A stretch of 64,000 bases of DNA, from assembly GCF_900105075.1 (NCBI RefSeq), contig NZ_FNSK01000005.1:62001-126000 (forward strand), in the 5' to 3' direction. This stretch comes from Rhodobacter sp. 24-YEA-8 (GTDB lineage Bacteria; Pseudomonadota; Alphaproteobacteria; Rhodobacterales; Rhodobacteraceae). The notes below the pieces were generated by a model, which saw only the letters and a program-made list of their open reading frames with translations, did not search any database and was not told the DNA's origin. Below, in pieces: positions 1-11,000 of the stretch (positions are counted from its first letter, which is position 1; each line of letters opens with the position of its first letter). Position numbers and translations under genes: made by a program.

Positions 1-1691
1 TCGGGGCTTATACCTATTCCATCAGCCCGGCCCTGCCGGCAGGTCTGACGCTGAACGCCAGCACCGGCGCGCTGACCGGCACGCCGGAAGCCGGCAGCCC
101 GGAGACCACCTATACCATCACCGCCGTCGACAGCCGCAATCTGGGCGATGAGGCGACGCTGACCCTGACGGTGGAGGACCGGTCGCTGGTCCTGACTTTG
201 TCGGAGAGCAGCATCTCGGCGATCCGGGGCACCGCAATCACTCCCGTCACCGCCAGCGCGAGCGGCGGAGATGAGAATTTCAGCTTCTCCATCTCGCCCG
301 CCTTGCCCTCCGGTCTGTCGATTGACGCAGGGACCGGAACGATCAGCGGCACGCCGACGGTTGCCAGCCCGGTCACCGGCTACACGGTCACCCTGACTGA
401 TGGCAACGGCTATACCGAGACCGCCGCTATCAGCATCGGGGTCGAACACCCGCCGCTGGGCCTCAGCCTGTCGCAAAGCTATCTGCACCTGACCCGTGGT
501 GTGGCGATTGACCCGGCGGTCACCGCGACGATCACCGGCGGCTCGGGCACGGTCAGCTTCTCGGTCAGCCCGATGCTGCCCGCGGGGATTGAACTTGACC
601 CCGTCACCGGCACGATCAGCGGCACGCCGGGCGCCATACTGGCCGCCACCGCCTATACCGTCACCGCCACCGACCAGACCGGCCCCGCTCTCAGCGCGAT
701 CCTGACCATCAGCGTCGAGAATGATGATGAGCGCGTCGCTGAGGCTTTCGAGCAGGCCACCACCCGCTTCATGGCGGCGCGGATCGACCGCATGCTCGCT
801 TCCGAGCCGCGCGGATACCGGCTGGAGAACCGGGGCGACACCTCCGGCAATGGCATCACCTCACGCTCCACCCAGAACGGCGCCGATCTCAGCTTTGCCG
901 CCGGCCGGCTCAGCGCGGACGGGCTGTGGTTCCTCTGGATTGAGGGCGAATATGCCGAATACCGCTACAGCCACAGCGGCGAAGCGACGCGCAAGGGCGA
1001 TTTCGGACTGGTCTCGGCAGGGTTCGACTATCTGCTGAACCCTGATCTGACGCTCGGGATGATGGTCCAGGTCGACCACATGTCCGAGACGGCAAAGGAT
1101 GCCAGCGACATTTCCGGCAATGGCTGGATGGTCGGGCCTTATATCGCCGGCCGCTTCAGCAGCGATCTCTATTATACCGCCCGCATCGCCTATGGCCGGT
1201 CCGACAATGACGCCGCGCTCGACGTGTTCGGCGGCGGTGCGGAGTGGTTCCGGGGCGGTTTCGCCACCGAGCGCAGCCTTGCCCGCGCCAGTGTCTACGG
1301 CATCCGCGATCTGTCGTCGGGCGTCACGGTTTCGCCGAAGCTCGACCTCGCCTGGATGCGCGAAAGCCAGCAGGATTACAGCGTTACCGATGGCGTCAGC
1401 AGTGTAGCAGTTGACGGGCTGGCGGTTGAGGTCTGGCGCCTGAAGCTGTCGTCGCGCTTCGAGGGGCATGTGGGGCAGAACCTGCGCGCCTTTGTCGAGC
1501 CCTCGCTTGCCTGGGACTTCGCGGGCAGCGGTTATCAGGAGAGAGACGATCTGATCGGCGCACTGGAGCTGGGCCTGCGCTCGGACGCGGCCAGCGCCTG
1601 GCAGAGCCTTGTCGCGCTGCGCTATGAGGGGATCGGGGCTGACGACCGGGAGGCGGTCGCGGTGCGGCTCAACCTCAATCGCAGCTTCTGA
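1..1691 (+). CDS. Autotransporter with putative Ig-like repeats (5' end outside window)
   Basis: The reading frame is open from base 3, so the gene starts upstream of the window. Its first part is a series of modules of about 85-90 residues with the recurring pattern 'P-LPAGL-(x)-LD-xx-TGTISGTP', typical of putative Ig (He_PIG-type) domains. One partial and two complete modules are visible, ending near base 720. A linker with 'AEAFEQATTRFMAARIDRML' then leads into roughly 280 residues of alternating amphipathic strands ending in '...NRSF'. The terminal Phe is the usual outer-membrane barrel signature, and the layout matches an autotransporter beta domain. The likely role is surface display of an adhesin-like passenger. 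Substrate or partner is unknown. It lies 343 bases upstream of the giant RTX gene on the same strand but is probably transcribed separately. Confidence 0.8.
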   Translation, partial: GAYTYSISPALPAGLTLNASTGALTGTPEAGSPETTYTITAVDSRNLGDEATLTLTVEDRSLVLTLSESSISAIRGTAITPVTASASGGDENFSFSISPALPSGLSIDAGTGTISGTPTVASPVTGYTVTLTDGNGYTETAAISIGVEHPPLGLSLSQSYLHLTRGVAIDPAVTATITGGSGTVSFSVSPMLPAGIELDPVTGTISGTPGAILAATAYTVTATDQTGPALSAILTISVENDDERVAEAFEQATTRFMAARIDRMLASEPRGYRLENRGDTSGNGITSRSTQNGADLSFAAGRLSADGLWFLWIEGEYAEYRYSHSGEATRKGDFGLVSAGFDYLLNPDLTLGMMVQVDHMSETAKDASDISGNGWMVGPYIAGRFSSDLYYTARIAYGRSDNDAALDVFGGGAEWFRGGFATERSLARASVYGIRDLSSGVTVSPKLDLAWMRESQQDYSVTDGVSSVAVDGLAVEVWRLKLSSRFEGHVGQNLRAFVEPSLAWDFAGSGYQERDDLIGALELGLRSDAASAWQSLVALRYEGIGADDREAVAVRLNLNRSF

Positions 1692-1786
1692 TCTGCCAAG
1701 CTTTGACCGGGTTTCCGGCTGTGGCCCCTCGCCGCAGACCGGGCCTGGTCAGGTGCTTCCGCGCGGGCCAGGCCGAAAGGTCAGAA

Positions 1787-1976
1787 CGCGTTAACGGGGG
1801 TGCCGGTGGAATCCCCGAAGCAAACCGGAGACGTTTCTGCAACAAATGCGTCGCCAGTGACACGCATTATGTTCCGGGGCGTTACGTTCTGTTTCAGACG
1901 GTTGCCTCTGCCCGCTTGATCGCGCGGCCCGCTCCCTGCGAAAGATACCTGCTGCCTTCGCGCAGACGTTAACGCG
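1787..1976. promoter_or_regulatory. Paired CGTTAACG palindromes in the gap upstream of the giant RTX operon
   Basis: The 343-base gap before the giant gene contains no convincing ORF. It carries a 10-base inverted repeat: CGCGTTAACG at 1787-1796 and its exact complement CGTTAACGCG at 1967-1976. Each copy contains the 8-base palindrome CGTTAACG, and the copies are 180 bases apart. Two identical palindromic sites flanking the probable promoter area are what looping or cooperative regulators use. No regulator can be named, and a chance pairing is possible. Confidence 0.35.
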
Positions 1977-2034
1977 GCTTCGGCCAGCGGGTTCCAGTGC
2001 CAAATTCCCCCCAATTTCCGGTTCGGAGACGCTG

Positions 2035-5000
2035 ATGACCCGTGAGCTGATTTCCTCGTTTCATGAGCTTTCCGCAACGGCCGGGCCGGTTGGGCCAGAG
2101 GTGGTAACGTCCGGGCTGGTAACCCCGGATTTTGTGCCGCTTGAGCCGCGCGTTCTGATGGATGCGACGCTGGGCTGGGATATCTCGGGCGCCGATGACC
2201 TGGCGGAGTTGCTGTCGGGCGTGCATCACCTGCTGGAAAACCAGCTGACCGGCATTGATGATATCCTGTCGCAATTCGACACCCTCGCCAGCGCCGCGCT
2301 TGGCGTGCTGGATGTGCTGGGCGGCGCCGGCAGCCAGACCGGCGTCAGCGGCGCCGATCAGATCCAGGACATTGCCGACCGGCTGCGGGCGACGATGGCG
2401 GAGTTGCGCGACAGCTCTGCCCTTGCGCTGCGGCTGCTTGGCGCGGATACGGCAGGTGGCGATGCGGTTGCCGATCTGGTCGGGCTGCTGAATGCTGAGC
2501 TGGGCGGATCGGTTGTCACCGGGGACGATATCCGCGCGACCTTTGATCTGGCGGCATTCACTGGCAATACCGTCGGAGCCAATATCGACACGCTTGTCGA
2601 CAGCCTGCTGTCGCGCAATCCGGGTGCGGGGTTCACTGCTGAAGGGCTGCATGCCACCATCACCTCGGTCACCGATGACTATTACGCTGCCGCGCTGAAC
2701 GGGCTTTTCAGCATCGAGCTGAACGATATCATGATCGGCGGCCAGACCCTCGTCAGTTTCACCCAGAATGTGCTGGATCCGACCCGCGTCGATGTGGCGA
2801 TCAACCTGCCGCAGTTTGATTTCAACTTTGACGCGCTTGCCGAATGGGCGTTCGGTTCTGCCGCACTGCCCTTCGATCTGGCGATTGAAAGCGACGCAAC
2901 GCAGTTCCGCTTCCAGCTGGGCGGCGAGATTGCGGCGGTCGAGGGCGGCACCCAGATCCGCCTGCATGTCGACAATCTCGACTTTGACCCACTGGCGCAG
3001 TTCGGCGGGCTGCTGGATGTCACTGGCTGGAATGAGACGGTCAGCCTTGGCCTGCTGTCGCTTGGCATCGACGCGATTGCCCTGGCGGAGTTCCGCGTTG
3101 CGGTCAGCTATGACGCTGATGCCGATCTGGGCTGGGGCCTGACCATCGGCGCCGCCGGGATCACGGTTGAGCGGCTTGATACCGATACCGGCCTCGGCAT
3201 CACGACTGAGATCCGCGAAATCGGTGCTGCGGATTATGCCGAAGTGACCGAGGGTGCGGTCTATGCCCTGGCGGCTTTGCAGCTGAAAGGTGGCCTTGAT
3301 CTCTTTGGCCTCGTTGAAGGCCCGGATGGCGAGGGGATGCCCTTCGCGATCAATATGACGCTGTCTTCCGCGCTCTTGGGCAGCGGGATGGCGGATGCCG
3401 GCCTCGCCGACCGGCTGTCGCGCTTCCTGTCAGATGCGCGGATCGGCTTTGACGTCGACCTTTCCGCATCGGTCGCGGATGAGGGCCTGCGCGAGACGCT
3501 GGAAGGCGCGATCGAGGGTCTGGCCGCGATGGGGATGGAGCAGATTTCCTCCTTCCTGTCGGACATCGGCGATGTGATTGCCGGCCTATTGCAGAACTCG
3601 CTCCTGAATGTCGAAATCCCCTTCACCAGCATCGAGCTGTCCTCGGTGCTGGCCGAGATCGCCAACGCCTTCACCTCTATCAGCGATTTGTTCCATATTG
3701 ACCCGGCGGGGCTGGGCTTTGATCCGCAGGCCAGCTCGGTTGCGTTGATTGCAACGGCTGTGACCGAACTGACCGCCGGTTTCGACCCCACGGTGCTGAG
3801 CGGTCTCGATCAGATCACCTTTGTTGTCGTGACCGAGACCGGGCGCGAGACGGTGACGGTCAGCCTGACCGGCAATGCTGTCCTCGCCGATCCCACGGCG
3901 ACGGCTGCGGCGAAGACCGCAGCTCTGGCCTCGCTGATGAACACCGCGCTGGCCGCCTATGGCTTTGCCGTCACCGCCAGCGGCCAGGACCTGCGCATTG
4001 CCACCGCGAATGGCCAGCCCGCCGCCAATGCGCTGGCGCTCCTGGGCGCGCGGCGCAGCAATGGTCAGGCGACGGAGTTCGATTTCACCGATCTCGGTTT
4101 TGCCGAAGATCAGCTGGCCGGCGCAGCCGGGGTCTATGCCGATGGCGAGAAGGAAATCCTCGGTCTGCGCCTGGTGGATGCCCAGGGCCTGACCTTCACT
4201 CCTGGCGCGGATTTTGCCGAAACCATGATCGGGGTGGAAAAGCTGATCTTCACCGCCGTGGTCGATGGCAAAACGATCCCGGTCCAGGTGCTGAAACCGG
4301 CGGATGGCTGGTATGATGCGGCTGGTACGCCGAACCTGACCGGCATGCTGGCGGCGTTTGAGGCCGCACTGGCGCTGAACGCGCTGCCGTTGGAGGTCAC
4401 GCTGGAGGATGGCGGCTTCAGCTTCGCCGCCGTGGGGCCTTCGGGCACCTCGATCACCTTCGGCGCTGATCCCGAACAGATGACGCGGGCCTTTGACCTC
4501 GCCTCGCTGATGGAATGGGTCAATCTGCAACTGGCGCAGACCGAGACACTGGCCGGTGCCGAGCTGCGGCTGACCGCTGACGGCGCGCTGATGTTCACCT
4601 TCCCCGAGGTGACGGTGAATGCCGAAATCGAGGGCAATTTCTCGCTGGCAAATCTCGGCCTCGACGGGCTGTCGAACTTGTCGCTTGCCGCACGCGTGCA
4701 GGCGGCGCTGTCGGCCAGTTTCGACGCGGCGGTGGGGATTGACCTGATCGGCTTCGCCTCGGCGATGGTGGCCGCTGCGGGCGAAGGGTCGAATGCCATC
4801 GAAGCGCGCCATGCGCTGGACAAGGCAGAGGGGGGCGAGAGCTCCATCGGTTCGGCGCTCCTCGACAATATCTTCTTTGCCGATCTGGCCTTGCAGGCGC
4901 AGATCACCGGCAGCGCCAGCAATATCACCGGCAGTGCCGATCTTGGCCTGATGTCGCTGACCTTCGGGTCGCAAAACTCGGCGCTGAACTTCCTGGAAAT

Positions 5001-8000
5001 CGATACCCAGTTCGATTTCAGCATCCTGGGGCAGGGGGATGGCGGTTTCTCCAGCCGGGTGACGCTGCAGAACATCCTCGACGCTTTCCTTTATGAGGAT
5101 GCCGACGGCAATCTGAACGTCACGCGCGGGCTGAACACGCTGATTGGCCGCGCCGATCTGCAGGGCGGTATCGTCACCGATGGCAAGGGCGCCGCGCTGG
5201 ACGCGGATGGCGCGGCCACCACCGACCGCGCCGATCTGCGCCATGTCGATGCCGATGGCTACACGCTGTCGGAAGGCGAGATCCTGTCGCAATTCTACCT
5301 GCAGCTTGGCGATGTGAAGCTGAATGTGATCGGGATCGAGGGGCTGAATGAGGGCCTGATCGACGGCATCGCGCTGACCATCGACGATCTCGCCAGCCCG
5401 CTTGACAGCCTGAACTACCGCCTGCTCGGCGACGGGACCGAGGCGATCAATTCGCTGGCGACGCTGGGCGATGGCGACATTCTCGACAGTTTCAGCACCA
5501 TCCTGAACCTCGTCAGTCTTGCGGGCGAGACGCTGAAGGAGAAGCTGCCCTTCCTGAACCAGAATATCCCGCTGCTGAATTTCTCGGTGCTGGATGCGGT
5601 GGATTTCGCCAAAGACCTCGCTGCCGAGATGCAGAAGTTGCGCGACAACCCGCAATCGGGTCTGGCCAAGCTGGAGACCATGCTGGAAGGCGTCTTCGGC
5701 CAGGACACCGTCAGCCTCGTCTGGGATGCGGATGCGAAAACGCTGCGCTTCGGGCTCAGCTTCTCGTTCCTGCAGGATTATGCGCAGTCGCTGCCGTTCA
5801 ACTTCGATCTGCAATCGCTGATCGGCGATCAGCTGGCCTCGATCGTCGGCGCTGATGCCGCGAAGATCCTGACCAATCTGGCCGATGTGAAGGGCGATGG
5901 GCGGCTGGTTTTCGACCCCGATCTGACAATGAATTTCGCCTTCGGGATCGACCTGTTGAAGGTGCTGCTGGATGATGCGCCCACCGCGACCGGCGAGACG
6001 CTGCTGACCGATCTGGCGACGGTCGGCGCGCTGGTTGAATCCGCCGAAGGGGCGAATGATCTGCGCATCCGCTGGAAGGATGTGACCACGGGCGCGGCAA
6101 AAACCGTCAATATCGACATTTCCGGTGCCGCCACGCTGGAAGAGCTGGTCGCGAAGATCAACACGCAGCTGCAGGGCGCGATAGGCGCCAATGTCAGCTT
6201 CACCTTTGACGCTGAAACCGGGCAGATCACGCTGGCCGATGCCAATTCCGGCATCATCCTCGCCGATGATGTCGAGGCGCTGTTCGGGGCCGAGACGGCT
6301 GTCGCGGAAGTGGTCGACGGCGCGACCGTTCTGGCGTTGGCCGAAGGGTTTGAGGATTACGCCGCCGGCTACAGCTTCCACATCGCCTTTGGCGCCGATG
6401 CCGGCAAACTTGGCGCGGGCGTGGATATCACCATCGCCGCCGAAGAAGGCCGCACGGCGGAGGAATTCGTCGCGGCCCTGAACGCTGCCCTTGCCGCCGC
6501 CGATGTGGCGCGCAGCGAGGTCTCGGGCCGCGCGGTTTCGGGCTGGGCCATTGCGGTCAGCCAGCTGGTCCGGGCCGAGCTGGTCGATGGCGAAATCCGC
6601 CTGACCGGCACCAATTTCGCCGACAGCATCGGCGCCGGTCCGATCACCTTCGGCGTGTCTGGCACCGATGGCGGCCATGCCGTCACCTTCGAGATTTTCG
6701 AGCTGGGCGGGTCCAACGCCGCCCGCCTTTTGGGCTTTGACAGCATCGGCAAGGTGATCTCGGGCGATGTCACTTCGAAAACCCTGCTGCAATCGCAGGA
6801 AATCGGCGCGCCGCGCGTCTATCTCGATACCGAGGCCTCGGGGCTGAAGCTGGAATTCACCGCTGGTGCCGAGGATGGGCTGAACCTGAAACTCGGCTTC
6901 GGCCCGATCTCCATCGGCGTCGTCAACGGGACCGCGCTGCTGACGGCGGGCGCGGGCAGCAGCGACCCGGCGCATCTGTCGCTTGGCTTCAACGATATCG
7001 ATGGCGACGATCACGTTGGGCAATACAACCTCGGCGATCTGGCCGCGCTGGTGATGGATGGCGGGCGCTCGCTGCTTGATCTGTTCAACATCGACGTGGC
7101 CATCGGGATCGTGGTCGATCTGGCATTCGAGGACAGCCTCGGTTTCCTCAACAAGAATGAGCATGGCCTGACCTACCGCGCCGATCTGGTGACGACCAAT
7201 GGCCCGGTCTCGCTGTCGGGGCAGGTGCTGGATGCCTTCTCCGGCGATCTGATCAATCTGTGGAACGGCGATGATCTGGAGGGCGAATTCGATCTGCGCC
7301 TGCCCTCCATCGATGACATCACCAGCTTCCTGTCGGATTTCAACATCCTGGCCTTCCTGAACGACCCGGCGGCGGTGCTGGACGGGCTGGATATGATCCT
7401 CGACCGCATGCAGCAACTGTTCGATGATTATCTGAAGGGAATTGATCTGCCGGTGGTCGGCAATGCCATCGGCTCGGCCGTCACCTTCTTCAGCGATTTC
7501 CGCTATGGCATCCTGGCCGAGGCGCGCGAGATCGCCCATACGCCGATGGAAGATGGCAGCCTGCCGACCACCATCGACCTGCTGACCGGCTGGTTCAACG
7601 ATCAGCTGAACGCGGTCTTCAACCCGAATGGCGAGAAGATCCAGTTCATCCAGGCCGCCCTCGACACCGAAGGCGGCATGACCGACAGCTACCTTTACGG
7701 CGCGATCAACTTCTCGGCTGTGATCTTCGACGAATTCCTCGACATCGCCTTTGATCTTGGCCTGCCGGGCTTTGATCTGGCGGTGAAGGAAGGCTCGGGC
7801 ATCCGCATCACGCTGGATTACAGCGTGAACCTTGGCTTCGGTCTGAACAAGACCGGCTTCTTCCTGCTGAACGACACCGATCAACAGGAGATCCGCATCG
7901 GCGTGACGGCGGATGCCGGCACCTTCCAGGGCTCGGCCAAGCTGATGGGCATCCTCGGCCTTGATGTCGATGCGATCACCAAGGTGGATGGCAGCTATAT

Positions 8001-11000
8001 CGGTGAGGGCACGGGCGAGGGCACCGCGATTGTCACCGGTACGCTCGGCGTCGATCTTTACGGCGATCAGGGCCTGACGATCATCGACCGTGACGCCACC
8101 GAAGGCGCGGGCGAGATTGCGATTGATCTGAGCGGCATTACCCCGCTGACCGGCACCGGGGCGGAACTCAGCTATGAAAAGCTGGTCTATCTGACCCGGC
8201 TTTCCACCACCAATCTGGTGAATTTCGTCTTTAACGCCTCGGTCGATATCCAGCTGGGCCTGACCGCGAACATCATCGACCCTACCAAATCCGGCAACCA
8301 GCCGCTGCTGATCGGCGGCTATCAGGTGATCCCCTCGGTCAAGACCGAGCTGATCGTGCTGGGCGGCTATGATTCCACCAGTGGCGCTGGCTTCACCTTC
8401 GAGACGGTGGCCTTCGAGAATGTCCGCATCGACGCGAGCGTGCTTTACGATGCGGTGATCCGCCCGATCCTCGACCCGCTGATGGCCTTTATCGAGCCGC
8501 TTGCCGCTGCCTTCAGCTGGATGCAGGAGGTGCCGTTCAGTTTCGTCGTCGACGCGCTGTCGCAATATTTCCCGATCTTCGGCGTGGTGAACTCGGTTCT
8601 GAAGACCATCTCGGACATCGCGAATTTCGTGGAGGCGCTGCATGCCTCCGGTGGTGAATTCGTCTTCGGCACCTTCGATTTCACCGGCAGCTTCGTGGGT
8701 GATGACGCGACGGGCAAGATCGACAGCTCGTCGATGGTGATGGATGCTTCGTCCTCCTCGACCGCGGTTCTGGCGGGCAGCACAAGCGGCAATGCGCTTG
8801 GCGTTTTCGGCAGCCTTTCCAGCGGTTTCGCGCTGGAACTGCCGCTGCTGAGCGACCCCTATTCCGCGATCAACATCCTCCTGGGCAAATACGATCAGGT
8901 CGATCTGGTGAAGGTCCACTTCACGCTCTTCAACCTGAATCTGCCGAAGACCGATTTCGTGCAGCTGATCCTGGGTGAGATCGGCGCGCCGGGCTGGGTG
9001 AAATCGATTATCTCGGGCGCGCTGAAATTCGAGATCGGTGCGCATGCCTATGCCGGTCTTTCGGCGGGCTATGACCTCTCGGGCATCGTCAATTTCGTCA
9101 ATACGCTCGATCCGGTCCGGCTGCTGGATGGCGTCTTCCTCGACACCAAACCCTTCATCGATGTGGGCTTCCAGGTCGCGGCTTCGCTGAACCTTGGGAT
9201 TGCGGGGATCAAGGTTGGCGGCGGCGCCAGCGTCTGGCTGGGCTTCAACGACCCGAATGACGATGGCAAGCTGCGCTTCCCGGAACTGCTGGCGATCATC
9301 GATGCCGGGATCGAGAACCCGTCGAAGTTCCTTGGCTATCTGTTTGAGGGTGGCTTCAACGTCAATTTCTACCTCTCGGTCTGGGCCGGGATCAAACTCG
9401 GCTTCATCAATCTGACCTTCGATATCGATGTGGTTGATTTCGATGTGACCATTCCGTTCGGGGGCTTCCAGTTGCCGCCGCGCCTGACGCCCACCGTGGC
9501 GGATGGCGGCACCGCTGTGCTGGCCGTCGGCTCGAACATCGGCAATTCGATGTCGACCATGGACAAGGATGGCAATGACGTCATCACCCTGACCGGGCCG
9601 CATTCGCCGATCCAGATCGGCCTGTCGAATGAGCAGGGCAGCCTCGGCGGGTCGATGAACCAGAATGTCGGGGGCATCATCATCCCGGCGGGCGAGGGCA
9701 ACAACACCATCAACCTGTCGCAGCTGGAGACCGATATTCCGATCGTGATCTATGCCGATGGCGGCAATGACACGGTGATGCTGCCTGATGAGGGGCTGAT
9801 CGTGGTCTTCCTCGGCGATGGTCAGAACAAGGTCACCGCCAATCCGGGCGCGACGGGCACCTATGTGATCTTTGGCGGCTCGGGCAATGATGTGATCGAC
9901 ATTCCCGGCGGCAATGTCGTCTTCTTCGGTGATGGCGATTACGGCATGCGCGACATTTTCCTCGCGCGCTTTGCCAGCACCGATCTGTCGGTGGCCGAGA
10001 TGACCGCGATCCTTGGCATCACGGCGGATGGCCAGGTCGACACTTCAGCCCGGGCCGAGGCGAATTACGCGATCACCGATGTGGACGGGGTGGCGAAGAA
10101 GGTGACGCTTGCGGCCTTCCTCGATGACTACACCCGTTACACCCAGACCAGGGCCAGCACGGCTGCCGATACCGTCACCACCGGCGCCGGCAATGCGCTG
10201 ATCATGACCGGCGCGGGGGCCGACAAGATCAGGGCAGGCGCGGGCAGCAGCGGTGTCGTCAAGGTCTATTCGGGTGCGGGCGATGATGACGTGACCGTCG
10301 CTGGCGCATATGCCTATGTCGAGGGCGGTGCGGGCGCGGATATAATCCGCACCGATGCGGCGGCCTCCGAGATCTGGGGCTGGGGCAAGGCGGCGGGCGA
10401 GAGCGGGCTGCTGGACACCACCAACAACGCCCAGGCGGCCAAGATCAACCAGCTCGCCAGCCGCGACGGCGCCGATATCATCATTGGCGGCGTCGGCAGC
10501 GACACGATCTATGGCCAGCTTGGCAATGACGTCATCGAAGGCGGCGGCGGCAATGATGTGCTCTATGGCGGGCGCGGCACCGATCTGATCACCGGCGGGC
10601 GGTTCGAGATCACCTCGGCCAAAACCGGCGCGTCGATCTCTGTCGAAAGCTACAACAAGAACACCGGCTTTGGCCAAAGCGTCTACCTCTCGACCCAGGA
10701 TCTGGCCGATGGCAATGACGCGATCTATGGCGGCGATGGCGATGACATCCTGCTGGGCGGGGGCGGTGACGACACGCTTTCGGGCGGGCGCGGCGCCGAT
10801 GTGCTGATCGGCGATTTCGCGAAGATCCGGCTGTCGGCGAACCTCGTGGCCGAGGATATCGAGACGCAGTTCGACAGCTCGGTCAATGCCGGGGTGGACC
10901 ATCTGAACGGCAATGAGGGCAATGACATCCTGATCGGCGGCGGGCGTGGTGACATCATCACCGACACGCTGGGCGACAATATCATCCTCGGCGATTTCGG

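Noticed and set aside
3586..9603. 2005-residue open frame antisense to the giant gene
   Set aside because: It is a by-product of high G+C codon use in the real + strand gene. It has low-complexity composition rich in Arg, Gln, Asp and His and no recognisable domain.
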